A stretch of DNA of 64,000 nt from Pseudomonas sp. GM41(2012) (lineage in GTDB: Bacteria; Pseudomonadota; Gammaproteobacteria; Pseudomonadales; Pseudomonadaceae): positions 496,001 to 560,000 of the forward strand of contig NZ_AKJN02000007.1 in assembly GCF_000282315.2 (NCBI RefSeq), in the 5' to 3' direction. A model generated the notes under the pieces. The model did not search any database. It was not told the DNA's origin and was given only the letters and a program-made list of their open reading frames with translations. A program made the position numbers and the translations under genes. Each line of letters begins with the position of its first letter. The first letter of the stretch is position 1. This document shows positions 35,234-45,107 of this stretch, piece after piece.

Positions 35234-36028
35234 ATGAGCATCGTTCGTAGCGACAAGCCCTTCGTCCTGGCCGGTCGTACTTACCAGTCACGTTTGCTGG
35301 TAGGTACCGGCAAGTACCGCGACATGGAAGAAACCCGCCTGGCCATCGAAGCCTCGGGTGCCGAGATCGTCACTTTCGCCGTGCGCCGCACCAACCTCGG
35401 CCAGAACCCGGGCGAACCGAACCTGCTCGAAGTCCTGTCGCCGGATCGCTACACCTTCCTGCCTAACACCGCCGGTTGCTTCGACGCTACCGAGGCTGTG
35501 CGCACCTGCCGTCTGGCCCGTGAGCTGCTTGGTGGTCACAACCTGGTGAAGCTGGAAGTGCTGGCGGACCAGAAAACCCTGTTCCCCAACGTGATCGAAA
35601 CCCTCAAGGCCGCCGAAGTGCTGGTCAAGGAAGGCTTCGACGTGATGGTTTACACCAGCGATGACCCGATCATCGCCCGTCAACTGGCGGAAATTGGCGT
35701 TATTGCGGTGATGCCGCTGGCCGGTCTGATCGGCACGGGCCTGGGGATCTGCAACCCGTACAACCTGCAGATCATCCTCGAAGAAGCCAAGATTCCTGTG
35801 TTGGTCGACGCCGGTGTCGGTACTGCTTCCGACGCTACCATTGCCATGGAACTGGGTTGCGAAGCGGTGCTGATGAACTCGGCCATCGCCCACGCCCAGC
35901 AGCCGATCATGATGGCTGAAGCCATGAAACACGCCATCGTTGCAGGTCGCTTGGCCTACCTCGCCGGCCGCATGCCGAAAAAACTCTATGCCAGCGCCTC
36001 CTCGCCGCTGGATGGTCTGATCAAGTAA
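35234..36028 (+). CDS. thiG: Thiazole synthase
   Basis: A 264-residue TIM-barrel enzyme that makes thiazole phosphate from deoxyxylulose phosphate, dehydroglycine and ThiS thiocarboxylate. Family markers: [33 protein letters not shown] with the Schiff-base Lys, [13 protein letters not shown]-type loop ([13 protein letters not shown]) and [11 protein letters not shown]. trmB follows by 9 bp. Confidence 0.98.
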   Translation: MSIVRSDKPFVLAGRTYQSRLLVGTGKYRDMEETRLAIEASGAEIVTFAVRRTNLGQNPGEPNLLEVLSPDRYTFLPNTAGCFDATEAVRTCRLARELLGGHNLVKLEVLADQKTLFPNVIETLKAAEVLVKEGFDVMVYTSDDPIIARQLAEIGVIAVMPLAGLIGTGLGICNPYNLQIILEEAKIPVLVDAGVGTASDATIAMELGCEAVLMNSAIAHAQQPIMMAEAMKHAIVAGRLAYLAGRMPKKLYASASSPLDGLIK

Positions 36029-36037
36029 GAGCCATTG

Positions 36038-36763
36038 ATGACTGAATCAAACGACACGCCTATCCAGACGGAAGAAGGCGACGAGCGCCAACACCGCCGC
36101 ATCAAGAGTTTCGTGATGCGCGCCGGTCGCATGACCGAAGGCCAACAACGCGGTCTGGAACAGGGCACGCCGCTGTTCGTGCTGCCTCTGGCTGACGCGC
36201 CGGTGGACTTCGACCAAGTGTTTGGTCGCTCGGCGCCGCGCTCGCTGGAAATCGGTTTTGGCATGGGCCATTCGCTGCTGGAAATGGCCGCGGCCTCGCC
36301 AGAGCAGGATTTCATCGGCGTGGAAGTGCACCGTCCGGGTGTTGGCGCGCTGCTCAATGGCGTGCTCACTCAGGGCCTGACCAACCTGCGGGTCTACGAT
36401 TGCGACGCGATCGAAGTGCTCAACCGTTGTGTGGCCGACAACAGCCTCGATCGCCTGATGCTGTTTTTCCCGGACCCATGGCACAAGAGCCGCCACCACA
36501 AGCGCCGTATCGTTCAGGCGTCGTTCGCTGAACTGGTGCGCAGCAAGTTGAAGGTCGGCGGTGTGCTGCACATGGCCACCGACTGGGAACCGTACGCCGA
36601 GTACATGCTGGAAGTGATGAACGTTGCGCCGGGTTATCGCAACCTTGCCGAAGACGGCAAATGCGTCCCGCGCCCGGCCGAGCGCCCGATCACCAAGTTC
36701 GAACGCCGCGGCGAACGTCTTGGGCATGGCGTGTGGGACTTGAAGTTCGAAAAACAGTCCTAA
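36038..36763 (+). CDS. trmB: tRNA (guanine46-N7) methyltransferase
   Basis: A 241-residue SAM methyltransferase with [29 protein letters not shown], the TrmB signature [16 protein letters not shown] and [15 protein letters not shown] 36038 is chosen over TTG 36035; AAGAG lies at 8-nt spacing. It is cotranscribed with thiG. Confidence 0.97.
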   Translation: MTESNDTPIQTEEGDERQHRRIKSFVMRAGRMTEGQQRGLEQGTPLFVLPLADAPVDFDQVFGRSAPRSLEIGFGMGHSLLEMAAASPEQDFIGVEVHRPGVGALLNGVLTQGLTNLRVYDCDAIEVLNRCVADNSLDRLMLFFPDPWHKSRHHKRRIVQASFAELVRSKLKVGGVLHMATDWEPYAEYMLEVMNVAPGYRNLAEDGKCVPRPAERPITKFERRGERLGHGVWDLKFEKQS

Positions 36764-36779
36764 ACCGAAACGCTACACA

Positions 36780-36877
36780 AACTGTAGGAGCCGAGCTTGC
36801 TCGCGATGAGGCCATAACATTCAACATTTATGCTGATTGTTAAGCCGCCATCGCGAGCAAGCTCGGCTCCTACAGTT
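36780..36877. repeat. REP doublet
   Basis: Perfect 29-bp arms (36780-36808 and 36849-36877), core CGAGCTTGCTCGCGATG, with a 40-bp spacer between the convergent trmB and DUF3392 genes. Confidence 0.9.
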
Positions 36878-36896
36878 TTTGTTTTGTGTCTGGGAA

Positions 36897-37220
36897 TCAG
36901 CGGCGGTCGGCGACGACACCGATGAGCACCAGCACCACCAACAACACCGGTGCCAGGCTGTAGTTGTTGAACTGGCTCAGGCCTTTGATGATCCATGGCG
37001 TGGCGTAGATCAGTGCGACGCCGCTGCCGATCATGCACAGCAGGGCCATCAGCGGGACGCGCAAGGCGCCGGCGATGCTGCCCAGACGTGCGTCGACCCA
37101 GCCTTTGATATCGGCGCCAAACAACACCAGCAGGCAGCCCACCAGTGCCAGAGCGATTTCAGACAGGTTGCTACGGCTCCAGCGGGACGCGGTGGCGAGC
37201 AGGTCGAGTATCAAATCCAT
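36897..37220 (-). CDS. DUF3392 membrane protein
   Basis: A 107-residue protein with about three hydrophobic helices (IALALVGCLLVLFGADI, PLMALLCMIGSGVALI, LAPVLLVVLVLIGVVA). It is the last gene of the hemW group, 22 bp after hemW. The function is unknown. Confidence 0.88.
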   Translation of the reverse strand: MDLILDLLATASRWSRSNLSEIALALVGCLLVLFGADIKGWVDARLGSIAGALRVPLMALLCMIGSGVALIYATPWIIKGLSQFNNYSLAPVLLVVLVLIGVVADRR

Positions 37221-37242
37221 TCGTTTTCCCTTAAGGCTGAAA

Positions 37243-38448
37243 TCAGCTCAGAAATGTCTGCAGCAAGTCATTGAGGAAGAGTTGTCCGCGCTCGGTGGCC
37301 GCCAGACGTGACGGTTCGACCTGCAACAAGCCACTTTGTTCGGCGACCTGGCGGCTTTCGGCGAGGCTTTCCAGGCTCATCCCGGTGCGTTCCGGATACA
37401 GTCGCGATTCCACGCCCTCGGTCAGGCGCAAGGCGTTCATCAGGAACTCGAAGGGCATTTCTTCATTGGTCAGGGCTTTCTCCCCAGCCTTGAAACTTTT
37501 GGCCGGGTTGAGGTAGTCCTTCGGCAGACGGGTTTTCCAGGTACGGACGATGCGCCCGTCCGGATGGCTGAGCTTGCCGTGAGCCCCGGCACCGATGCCG
37601 ATGAAGTCGCCGAAACTCCAGTAATTGAGGTTATGCCGCGCCGGACGGCCGGGCTGGGCATACGCCGAGACTTCGTATTGCGCGTAACCGTGCTCGGCCA
37701 GTAACGCCTGGCCGGCTTCCTGAATGTCCCACAACGTGTCGTCTTCCGGCAGCGTCGGCGGTTGGTTCCAGAACACCGTGTTCGGCTCCAGGGTCAGTTG
37801 ATACCAAGACAAGTGCGTCGGTTTCAGGGCGATGGCCTGGCGCAGGTCGCTCAAGGCGTCGTCGAGAGACTGATCGGGTAAACCGTGCATCAGGTCCAGA
37901 TTGAAGTTGTCGAACCCGGCCTGACGGGCCATGCCGGCGGCACGTACCGCTTCGTCACCGTTGTGAATCCGTCCCAGCGCTTTGAGTTTCTCTTCCTGAA
38001 AACTCTGGATGCCGATCGACAGGCGATTGATGCCCAGCGCTCGGTAGGCGACGAACTTCTCTTGTTCGAACGTCCCTGGGTTAGCTTCCAGGGTGATTTC
38101 GATGTCGCTGGCAAACGGGATGCGCTGCTCGACGCCTTTGAGCAAACGGCCCAGGGCTTCAGCGCTGAACAGGCTCGGCGTGCCGCCCCCAAAGAAGATC
38201 GAGCTCAACTCACGGCCGTAGACGGCGTGCAGGTCCTGATCGAGGTCGGCCAGCAGCGCGTCCACATACTCTTCTTCCGGCAGCACGGGGCTGGCGGTGT
38301 GGGAGTTGAAGTCGCAATAAGGGCATTTGCGCACACACCACGGGATGTGGATGTACAACGCCAAAGGCGGCAGCACGGGAAGCGCAGCCCGAGGCGATTG
38401 CGCGGCACCGCCGAAGATCAGCGGCGACGCGGATGAGTCATGGATCAT
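37243..38448 (-). CDS. hemW: Heme chaperone HemW (radical SAM)
   Basis: 401 residues from ATG 38448, which shares ATGA with the rdgB stop; the frame is open far upstream but those codons lie inside rdgB. The radical-SAM motif CVRKCPYC gives Cys38, 42 and 45. [18 protein letters not shown] and [13 protein letters not shown] follow, and the C-terminal HemN-type domain is present. HemW-type proteins lack the coproporphyrinogen oxidase N-terminus and act in heme delivery. Confidence 0.95.
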   Translation of the reverse strand: MIHDSSASPLIFGGAAQSPRAALPVLPPLALYIHIPWCVRKCPYCDFNSHTASPVLPEEEYVDALLADLDQDLHAVYGRELSSIFFGGGTPSLFSAEALGRLLKGVEQRIPFASDIEITLEANPGTFEQEKFVAYRALGINRLSIGIQSFQEEKLKALGRIHNGDEAVRAAGMARQAGFDNFNLDLMHGLPDQSLDDALSDLRQAIALKPTHLSWYQLTLEPNTVFWNQPPTLPEDDTLWDIQEAGQALLAEHGYAQYEVSAYAQPGRPARHNLNYWSFGDFIGIGAGAHGKLSHPDGRIVRTWKTRLPKDYLNPAKSFKAGEKALTNEEMPFEFLMNALRLTEGVESRLYPERTGMSLESLAESRQVAEQSGLLQVEPSRLAATERGQLFLNDLLQTFLS

Positions 38449-39041
38449 TTCAGGCCCAGACGCTGGCGCAGCAGATCCATTGCACGGGCGCGGTGGCTGA
38501 TGAGGTTCTTGTCGCTCGGGCTCAGTTCGGCGCTGGAGCAATCGCGCTCCGGCACCCAGAACAGCGGATCGTAACCAAAACCGTGTTCGCCGCTGGCCGC
38601 TGGCAGGATGCGTCCGTGCCACAAGCCTTCGCAGATAATCGGCAACGGATCGTCGGCGTGACGCACCAGCGCCAGCACGCAGACGAACTGTGCACCGCGT
38701 TCGGCTTGCGGCACGTCTTTCAACACGTCGAGCAGTTTGGCGTTGTTCGCCGCATCGCCCTGACCATCAGCGTAACGAGCCGAGTAGATCCCCGGCGCAC
38801 CGCCGAGGAAATCCACCGCTAACCCCGAATCGTCTGCCAGTGCAGGCAGGCCGGAGATGCGCGCGGCATTGCGGGCCTTGAGGATGGCGTTCTCGACGAA
38901 CGACAAGCCGGTTTCTTCAGGCTCGACACTGCTGAACTCGCCGATCGAGCGCAGTTGCACCGATTCGCCGAGCATGGCCTGGAGTTCCTTGAGTTTGCCG
39001 GCGTTGTGGCTGGCCAGTACGAGTTGCGTGAAATTGATCAT
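38445..39041 (-). CDS. rdgB: dITP/XTP pyrophosphatase (RdgB/HAM1)
   Basis: A 198-residue Maf/HAM1-fold enzyme that removes non-canonical purine nucleoside triphosphates. Motifs: [49 protein letters not shown] and SHRARAMD near the C-terminus. It has 4-nt overlaps with both neighbours (DUF4426 and hemW). Confidence 0.96.
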   Translation of the reverse strand: MINFTQLVLASHNAGKLKELQAMLGESVQLRSIGEFSSVEPEETGLSFVENAILKARNAARISGLPALADDSGLAVDFLGGAPGIYSARYADGQGDAANNAKLLDVLKDVPQAERGAQFVCVLALVRHADDPLPIICEGLWHGRILPAASGEHGFGYDPLFWVPERDCSSAELSPSDKNLISHRARAMDLLRQRLGLK

Positions 39042-39472
39042 TCGCCGGGGAAGAGCTCTTGGTTGAAATTGATGGTGTTGATTTTATCGCCGTTCTGCAC
39101 CTTGATGTCGAAGGTCCGGACTTCCTGCTGATCGACCGGGAACTGGGCGATGTAGTAGATCGCGCCTTGTTCAGTGATCTGTTTGAACTTCAACGGTACG
39201 GTCTGGCTGGTCAGGTCTTTCACCGATCCGCTGACTTCAGCGGTCAGTGGTTTGCCATCCTTGAGCACGGAGACGTTTATCACACCCTGGTTCTTGCTTC
39301 GCGTCAGCCCGGCCGCTTTGGCGATGTCGGGTGTCAGGAAGGTGGAGTTGAAGGTGTTGTAGTGCACCGTTACATCGCCAAAGGTTTCCTTGCGCTCGCC
39401 TTTGATGACATCGGCGGCCATGGCGGTGACGCTCAGGCAGGCAGTAAGTACAAACAGCGCTAGACGACCCAT
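39038..39472 (-). CDS. DUF4426 domain protein (exported)
   Basis: A 144-residue protein with a signal peptide ([19 protein letters not shown]) and a beta-rich mature part ([21 protein letters not shown]). It is found between metW and rdgB in Pseudomonas. The function is not established. The rdgB start overlaps its stop in ATGA. Confidence 0.9.
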   Translation of the reverse strand: MGRLALFVLTACLSVTAMAADVIKGERKETFGDVTVHYNTFNSTFLTPDIAKAAGLTRSKNQGVINVSVLKDGKPLTAEVSGSVKDLTSQTVPLKFKQITEQGAIYYIAQFPVDQQEVRTFDIKVQNGDKINTINFNQELFPGE

Positions 39473-39498
39473 GTTCGTTCTCCTCGAAGTGTCGCGAC

Positions 39499-40119
39499 TC
39501 AGACCGCGACCTTGTGGTCTTGCAGCCCGGGGCTGCTGACGCGGTAAATACCGATTTCACCTAATAGATTAGGCCATAGCTTACTGGCCCACCCGTGACG
39601 GTGTTGTTGATCCACGGCAAGCCGATCAATGACCCTGGCTTCACGTTCGCGACACAACGCTTCAAAGTCTTCGAAGGTGCAAAAGTGGATGTTCGGCGTG
39701 TTGTACCAGGTGTACGGCAGAAAATCGGACACCGGCATCCGGCCCTTGCTCGCCAGGTACCAGCGGCAGCGCCAGTGACCGAAGTTGGGGAAGGTGATGA
39801 TGCACTGGCGACCGACGCGCAGCATTTCGTCGAGGATCTTGTCCGGGTAGTGCACGGCTTGCAGCGCCTGGGTCATGACCACGACGTCGAAGCTGTTGCT
39901 GGCAAAGTTGCCCAGGCCCTTGTCCAGGTCCTGCTCAATCACGTTGATGCCCTTGGCCACGCACTCGGCGATGTTGTCCGGGTCGTTTTCCAGGCCATAG
40001 CCGGTGACTTGCTTGTTGTCGCGCAGCCAGGTCAGCAATTCGCCATCGCCGCAACCGAGGTCGAGCACGCGGCTGCCGGCGGGGATCCATTCCTGGATGA
40101 TTTCCAGATCAGCTCTCAT
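39499..40119 (-). CDS. metW: Methionine biosynthesis protein MetW
   Basis: A 206-residue SAM-methyltransferase-like protein (VLDLGCGDGELLTWL, DVVVMTQALQAVHYPDKILDEMLRVG). MetW is the usual partner of MetX in proteobacteria and is needed for full acyltransferase activity. Its ATG lies 7 bp after metX. Confidence 0.96.
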   Translation of the reverse strand: MRADLEIIQEWIPAGSRVLDLGCGDGELLTWLRDNKQVTGYGLENDPDNIAECVAKGINVIEQDLDKGLGNFASNSFDVVVMTQALQAVHYPDKILDEMLRVGRQCIITFPNFGHWRCRWYLASKGRMPVSDFLPYTWYNTPNIHFCTFEDFEALCREREARVIDRLAVDQQHRHGWASKLWPNLLGEIGIYRVSSPGLQDHKVAV

Positions 40120-40126
40120 GGCTTTC

Positions 40127-41266
40127 TCACAACGTAATTCGGTTCATGTAGTTGCTGAACGCCTGCAGGTAGCGCGGGATCGGAATCAGGAAGGCGTCGT
40201 GGCCTTGCGGAGCGTCGATCTCGAGGTAGCAGACGTCTTTCTTGGCCGCCATCAGCGCGTCCACCAGCTCCCGCGAGCGGGCAGGGGAGAAGCGCCAGTC
40301 GGTAGTGAAAGACATCACGCAGAACTTGGCCTGGGCGTTGGCGAAGGTTTTCGCCAGGTCATCGTCGAAGTTCGCCGCCGGATCGAAGTAATCCAGCGCC
40401 TTGGTCATCAGCAGGTACGTGTTGGCGTCGAAGCGCCCGGAGAACTCTTCGCCCTGATAACGCAGGTAGCTTTCGACCTGGAATTCGACGCTGTGGAAGT
40501 CGTAGTTGAGCTTTTCGCTCTTCAGGCCCCGACCGAATTTCTCACCCATCGAGTCATCGGACAGGTACGTGATGTGCCCGACCATCCGCGCCAGCATCAA
40601 GCCACGCTTGGGAATCACGCCCGCTTCCTGGAACGAACCGCCGTGGAACTCGGGGTCGGTGAGGATCGCTTGGCGCGCCACTTCGTTGAACGCAATGTTC
40701 TGTGCCGACAGCTTGGGGGCCGAGGCGATGGCCAGGCAGTGGCGAATGCGATCCGGGTAGGTGATGCTCCACTGCATCGCCTGCATGCCACCGAGACTGC
40801 CGCCGATCACGGCGGCCCATTGGCCAATGCCGAGCAGGTCTGCCAGACGCGCCTGGCTGTGAACCCAGTCTTCCACGGTCAACACCGGGAAGTCGGCGCC
40901 AAACGGCCTGCCGGTTTCCGGATTGACGCTGCTCGGGCCGGTAGAGCCGTTGCAACCGCCGAGGTTGTTCAGGCTGACCACGAAGAATTTGTTGGTGTCG
41001 ATTGGCTTGCCGGGGCCAATGCAGCTGTCCCACCAACCGGGTTTGCGGTCGTCGGGGCTGTGGAAGCCGGCAGCGTGATGGTGACCGGACAAGGCGTGGC
41101 AGATCAGCACGGCGTTGCTCGCCGCGGCATTCAGCGTGCCGTAGGTTTCGTAGATCAGGTCATAAGCTGGGAGCGAACGGCCGCAGGCCAAGGCCAGGGG
41201 TTCGCTGAAGTGCGCCACTTGCGGCGTCACCAGACCAACAGAATCGGGGGGAAAGGCAGCTGGCAT
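40127..41266 (-). CDS. metX: Homoserine O-acyltransferase (MetX)
   Basis: A 379-residue alpha/beta hydrolase-fold enzyme in methionine synthesis. Signatures are [13 protein letters not shown], the nucleophile elbow [12 protein letters not shown] and C-terminal GHDAFLIP with the His. Pseudomonas MetX usually uses succinyl-CoA; acyl specificity cannot be read here with certainty. It is upstream of metW in one operon. The region upstream to 41473 holds a REP doublet. Confidence 0.97.
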   Translation of the reverse strand: MPAAFPPDSVGLVTPQVAHFSEPLALACGRSLPAYDLIYETYGTLNAAASNAVLICHALSGHHHAAGFHSPDDRKPGWWDSCIGPGKPIDTNKFFVVSLNNLGGCNGSTGPSSVNPETGRPFGADFPVLTVEDWVHSQARLADLLGIGQWAAVIGGSLGGMQAMQWSITYPDRIRHCLAIASAPKLSAQNIAFNEVARQAILTDPEFHGGSFQEAGVIPKRGLMLARMVGHITYLSDDSMGEKFGRGLKSEKLNYDFHSVEFQVESYLRYQGEEFSGRFDANTYLLMTKALDYFDPAANFDDDLAKTFANAQAKFCVMSFTTDWRFSPARSRELVDALMAAKKDVCYLEIDAPQGHDAFLIPIPRYLQAFSNYMNRITL

Positions 41267-41368
41267 CGACCCTGCTCTCGTTGAAATGAGGCGTAAGTCT
41301 AAAGACCGCTGTGGCTAGCGGCAAGCAAAGGCCGGGCCTGATTTTTTCCTGTCAGATCGAGGTGTGGC

Positions 41369-41460
41369 CATCGCGGGCAAGCCTTGCTCCTACGGGGTTT
41401 GTGTTGGTAGCGGAATTGGGTGCGACCCCGGACCTGTAGGAGCAAGGCTTGCTCGCGATG
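41369..41460. repeat. REP doublet between yggU and metX
   Basis: Arms 41369-41393 and 41436-41460 (core GCAAGCCTTGCTCCTAC) are inverted with a single mismatch, with a 42-bp spacer, separating the proC-yggT-yggU group from metX on the same strand. Confidence 0.88.
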
Positions 41461-41473
41461 AACGATGACGCGG

Positions 41474-41770
41474 TCAGCCTGCCGGGCGCACAAGATCAGG
41501 CAAATCCGGCAGCTTCTTCGGCGAGCAGATCCGCACTCGCTTCTGCCGGTTCAACTCGCCGCTAATCAAACTCACCTGACTCTTGGACACCCCAAACGCC
41601 TTGGCCAGAAACGCTATCAAATACGCATTGGCCTTGCCTTCAACGGGAGGCGCCGTCAGGCGGATCTTCAATCGATCCCCGTGCAGCCCGCAGAAATCAT
41701 CGCTGCGGGCCGCCGGTTGCAGGTGACACTCCAGAATCAGGTCGTCACCGTCCCAGCGAAAGTAGCTCAC
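41474..41770 (-). CDS. yggU: DUF167/YggU family protein
   Basis: A 98-residue YggU-family protein (LTAPPVEGKANAYLIAFLAKAFGVSKSQVSLISGE is the family core, read in two parts). The function is unknown. It starts 4 bp after the yggT-like gene, and the two genes form a conserved unit with proC. Confidence 0.93.
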   Translation of the reverse strand: MSYFRWDGDDLILECHLQPAARSDDFCGLHGDRLKIRLTAPPVEGKANAYLIAFLAKAFGVSKSQVSLISGELNRQKRVRICSPKKLPDLPDLVRPAG

Positions 41771-41774
41771 CGGG

Positions 41775-42365
41775 TCAGATCAGCAGACGCAGGATTTCCG
41801 GCATCATCGTCATGGCGGCGAGGTTGTTGATCACCAGCATGTCGATCAGCTTGAGCACCATGAACGCCAGGATCGGCGAGATATCCAGGCCGCCGAGGCT
41901 CGGCAGGATCTTGCGGAACGGCGCCAGGGCCGGCTCGCAGATCTGGTTCACCAGTTCGGCGCCAGGGTTATGGCTGCCCGGTGCGACCCAGGACAGGATC
42001 ACGCTGATGATCAGGGCAAAGAAGAAAATCTTCAGGAACAGCGCGGTCACGCCAATCAGCGACCAGATCAGCAATTGCAGCGGGTTACCGGTGGTGCCGT
42101 AAGTCAGCAGCAGGGTCAGGGCCATCAACGCCAGTTGCACGAGGATCGCCAGCACCAGGGAGGACATGTCCAGGCCGAACATGCTCGGGATGATCCGGCG
42201 CAATGGCTTGAGCAGCGGCTGAGTGGCTTTCACGGCGAACTGGCAGAGTGGGTTGTAGAAGTTTGCGCGTACCAGTTGCAGTACGAAGCGCAGCAGCACG
42301 ATCAGCAGGTACAGGCTGCCGAGGGTTTGCAGCACGTAGACCGCTGCAGTGTTCAATCCAATCAT
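41775..42365 (-). CDS. yggT: YggT family membrane protein
   Basis: A 196-residue protein with two YggT repeats and four helices (IGLNTAAVYVLQTLGSLYLL, MSSLVLAILVQLALMALTLL, ALFLKIFFFALIISVILSW). The start ATG 42365 has AAGGAG 7 nt upstream; the frame is open to 42428 but that would overlap proC. The function is unclear; the family is linked to osmotic-shock survival and membrane protein homeostasis. Confidence 0.94.
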   Translation of the reverse strand: MIGLNTAAVYVLQTLGSLYLLIVLLRFVLQLVRANFYNPLCQFAVKATQPLLKPLRRIIPSMFGLDMSSLVLAILVQLALMALTLLLTYGTTGNPLQLLIWSLIGVTALFLKIFFFALIISVILSWVAPGSHNPGAELVNQICEPALAPFRKILPSLGGLDISPILAFMVLKLIDMLVINNLAAMTMMPEILRLLI

Positions 42366-42375
42366 GTAAGGCTCC

Positions 42376-43194
42376 TTATTGACCCAGTTGTTCGGCCATC
42401 TCGGCCGAGCGGTGCGCAGCGGCGCCAAGTGCTTTTTCTACCAGGGCTTCGAAGCCACCGGCCTGGAACGACTTGATCGCCGCTTCCGTCGTGCCCGCAG
42501 GCGACGTCACGCGGCGACGCAGTTCCGCAGCGTCGACGTCACTGGCCACGGCCATGTGAGCAGCGCCCAAAGCGGTTTGCAGGGTCAGTTGTGCAGCGAT
42601 GTCTGCTGGCAGACCAAGCTTCACGCCGGCCGCGGTCATGGCTTCGATCAGCAGGAAGAAGTACGCGGGGCCCGAGCCGGAAACGGCGGTGACCGCGTCC
42701 AGTTGCTGCTCTTCATCCAGCCACAGTGCGATGCCGACGGCGGACAGCAGTTCTTGCGCCTGTTTGCGTTGCTCGGTGCTCACTTCAGCCGTGGCGAACA
42801 AACCGCTCACACCCTGACGCAGCAGCGCCGGGGTATTGGGCATGCAACGCACGATCGGTTGGGCGCCGAGCCAGTTGTTCATGCTGGCGCAGGTGATGCC
42901 GGCCGCAATCGAGACCACCAGTTGATTCGGCTTGAGGCTTGGGCGAAGCGCTTCGCAGACGGCTTTCATCGCTTGAGGTTTGACCGCCAGTACGACGACT
43001 TCGGCGCCCTGGATGGCGTCGGCGTTGTCGGCGAACACCTCGATACCGTGTTCAGCGTTCACGCGAGCGCGGGTTTCAGCGCCCGGATCGCTGGCGCGGA
43101 TCTGCGCGGCGTCCAGACCTTTGGCGCGCAGGCCGCCGATCAGGCTGGCCGCCATGTTGCCGGCACCGATAAAGGCAATACGAGTCTTGCTCAT
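42376..43194 (-). CDS. proC: Pyrroline-5-carboxylate reductase
   Basis: A 272-residue enzyme for the last step of proline synthesis with NAD(P)H. It has the N-terminal Rossmann motif IAFIGAGNMAASLIGGL, VVLAVKPQAMKAVCEAL, CMPNTPALLRQGVSGLF and the C-terminal VTSPAGTTEAAIKSF. It forms an operon with yggT and yggU, and follows yggS by 33 bp. Confidence 0.98.
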   Translation of the reverse strand: MSKTRIAFIGAGNMAASLIGGLRAKGLDAAQIRASDPGAETRARVNAEHGIEVFADNADAIQGAEVVVLAVKPQAMKAVCEALRPSLKPNQLVVSIAAGITCASMNNWLGAQPIVRCMPNTPALLRQGVSGLFATAEVSTEQRKQAQELLSAVGIALWLDEEQQLDAVTAVSGSGPAYFFLLIEAMTAAGVKLGLPADIAAQLTLQTALGAAHMAVASDVDAAELRRRVTSPAGTTEAAIKSFQAGGFEALVEKALGAAAHRSAEMAEQLGQ

Positions 43195-43227
43195 GTCAGG
43201 TCCTTATAGAGAGGTATGTCAGCCACG

Positions 43228-43914
43228 TTATGGCTGGCCGTAGTCGCGGGCACCAAACAGGGCCGTACCGATACGGACCCAGGTGGCGCCCATGGCGATG
43301 GCCGACTCAAGGTCGTGGCTCATGCCCATGGAAAGTGTGTCGAGCGGCAGGTTCAGGCTGGCTTGCAGGCTTTGTACGGCAGCAAAAGCGGCATCCTGGG
43401 CGGCGCGATCTTCAGTTGGCTCGGGGATTGCCATCAACCCGCGCAGCTTGATGCGCGGCAGTTCACTGATGGCATTGGCCAGGGCCGGCAGGTCAGCCGG
43501 GGTGCAGCCGGACTTGCTGGCTTCACCGCTGACGTTGACCTGGATGCAGATGTTCAGTGGGGGCAACTCGGCAGGACGTTGTTCGGACAGGCGTTGTGCG
43601 ATTTTCAAACGATCCACGGAATGCACCCAGGCGAAGTGCTCGGCAATAGCGCGAGTCTTGTTCGATTGAATGGGGCCGATGAAGTGCCAGATCAAGGGCA
43701 GGTCGGCCAATTCGAGCTGTTTGCTCAGGGCTTCCTGCAAGTAGTTCTCACCAAAGTCGCGGAGGCCGGCGGCATACGCTTCGCGCAGGGCCTCGGCGGG
43801 CTTGGTCTTGCTCACGGCCAATAGCTGGACGCTGTCTGCGTCGCGCTTTGCGGCAACGGCAGCGGCGTGGATGCGTGAACTAACCTGAGCAATGTTGTCT
43901 GCTATCGTGGACAT
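43228..43914 (-). CDS. yggS: PLP homeostasis protein YggS
   Basis: A 228-residue YggS/PROSC protein carrying PLP on the Lys in LLAVSKTKPAEALREAY. GENYLQEA, WHFIGPIQSNKTR and SMGMSHDLESAIAMGATWVRIG are further family markers. It maintains vitamin B6 and amino-acid balance. ATG 43914 is chosen over an open frame extending to 44103, which would run back through the divergent pilT start. It is the first gene of the yggS-proC-yggT-yggU operon. Confidence 0.96.
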   Translation of the reverse strand: MSTIADNIAQVSSRIHAAAVAAKRDADSVQLLAVSKTKPAEALREAYAAGLRDFGENYLQEALSKQLELADLPLIWHFIGPIQSNKTRAIAEHFAWVHSVDRLKIAQRLSEQRPAELPPLNICIQVNVSGEASKSGCTPADLPALANAISELPRIKLRGLMAIPEPTEDRAAQDAAFAAVQSLQASLNLPLDTLSMGMSHDLESAIAMGATWVRIGTALFGARDYGQP

Positions 43915-43969
43915 CAAGAGGCGCCGGCGGCTGAAGGTTCGCGGCATTCTACTGGAATTGAGGAACGCT

Positions 43970-45004
43970 ATGGATATCACTGAGCTGCTGGCTTTCAGCG
44001 CGAAACAGGGCGCATCCGACTTGCATCTGTCTGCCGGCCTGCCCCCGATGATTCGGGTCGACGGCGATGTGCGGCGCATCAACCTGCCAGCCCTGGACCA
44101 CAAACAGGTGCAGGCGCTGATCTACGACATCATGAACGACACGCAGCGGGTGGACTTCGAGAAGCACCTGGAGACCGACTTCTCCTTTGACGTGCCCGGC
44201 GTGGCGCGTTTTCGGGTTAACGCGTTCAACCACAATCGCGGTGCTGGCGCGGTGTTCCGGACCATTCCGTCCAAGGTCCTGAGTATGGACGACCTCGGTA
44301 TGGGGGAGGTGTTTCGCAAGATTACCGAAGCGCCGCGGGGGCTGGTGCTGGTGACCGGTCCGACCGGTTCCGGCAAATCCACCACCCTGGCGGCGATGAT
44401 CGATCACCTGAACACCCATCGTCATCACCACATCCTCACCATCGAAGACCCGATCGAGTTCGTCCACGAGTCACGCAAATGCTTGATCAATCAGCGTGAA
44501 GTCCATCGCGACACACGCAGTTTCGCCACGGCGCTGCGCTCGGCCCTGCGGGAGGACCCGGACGTGATTCTGGTGGGGGAAATGCGGGATCTCGAGACCA
44601 TTCGCCTGGCGTTGACCGCCGCCGAAACCGGTCACCTGGTATTTGGCACGCTGCATACGACATCGGCGGCGAAAACCATTGACCGGGTGGTGGACGTGTT
44701 TCCGGGTGACGAGAAATCGATGGTTCGTTCGATGCTGTCCGAGTCGTTACTGGCGGTGGTGTCGCAGACGTTGGTCAAGAAGATCGGCGGCGGGCGGATC
44801 GCGGCCCACGAAATCATGCTCGGCACGTCAGCGATCCGTAACCTGATCCGCGAAGACAAGGTGGCGCAGATGTACTCGTCGATTCAGACCGGGGGAAACC
44901 TGGGGATGCAGACGCTGGATATGTGCTTGAAGGAGCTGGTGAGCAAGGGCTTGATCAGCCGCGAGCATGCGCGGGAGAAGGCGCGCACGCCGGATGGTTT
45001 TTGA
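43970..45004 (+). CDS. pilT: Type IV pilus retraction ATPase PilT
   Basis: A 344-residue hexameric ATPase. ITELLAFSAKQGASDLHLSAG opens the protein, Walker A is GPTGSGKSTTLAAM, then LTIEDPIEFVHESRKCL, the Asp/His boxes with GEMRDLETIRLALTAAETGH, and the retraction motif AIRNLIREDKVAQMYS. GAGGA lies 5 nt before ATG 43970. It drives pilus retraction and twitching, consistent with the pil-chp cluster 8 kb away. The usual neighbour pilU is not next to it here. Confidence 0.97.
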   Translation: MDITELLAFSAKQGASDLHLSAGLPPMIRVDGDVRRINLPALDHKQVQALIYDIMNDTQRVDFEKHLETDFSFDVPGVARFRVNAFNHNRGAGAVFRTIPSKVLSMDDLGMGEVFRKITEAPRGLVLVTGPTGSGKSTTLAAMIDHLNTHRHHHILTIEDPIEFVHESRKCLINQREVHRDTRSFATALRSALREDPDVILVGEMRDLETIRLALTAAETGHLVFGTLHTTSAAKTIDRVVDVFPGDEKSMVRSMLSESLLAVVSQTLVKKIGGGRIAAHEIMLGTSAIRNLIREDKVAQMYSSIQTGGNLGMQTLDMCLKELVSKGLISREHAREKARTPDGF

Positions 45005-45015
45005 AGCTTAAAAGC

Positions 45016-45093
45016 AAAAGATCGCAGCCTGCGGCAGCTCCTACAGGGAAATGCATAGTCCCGTGTAGGAGCTGCCGCAGGCTGCGATCTTTT
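45016..45093. repeat. Inverted repeat, a third intergenic family
   Basis: Arms 45016-45044 and 45065-45093, perfect over 29 bp with a 20-nt spacer. Core: GATCGCAGCCTGCGGCAGCT. The sequence differs from the REP and 130-bp families. It lies between the convergent pilT and NlpC/P60 genes. Confidence 0.88.
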
Positions 45094-45107
45094 GATCTTG
45101 CTTCAAA

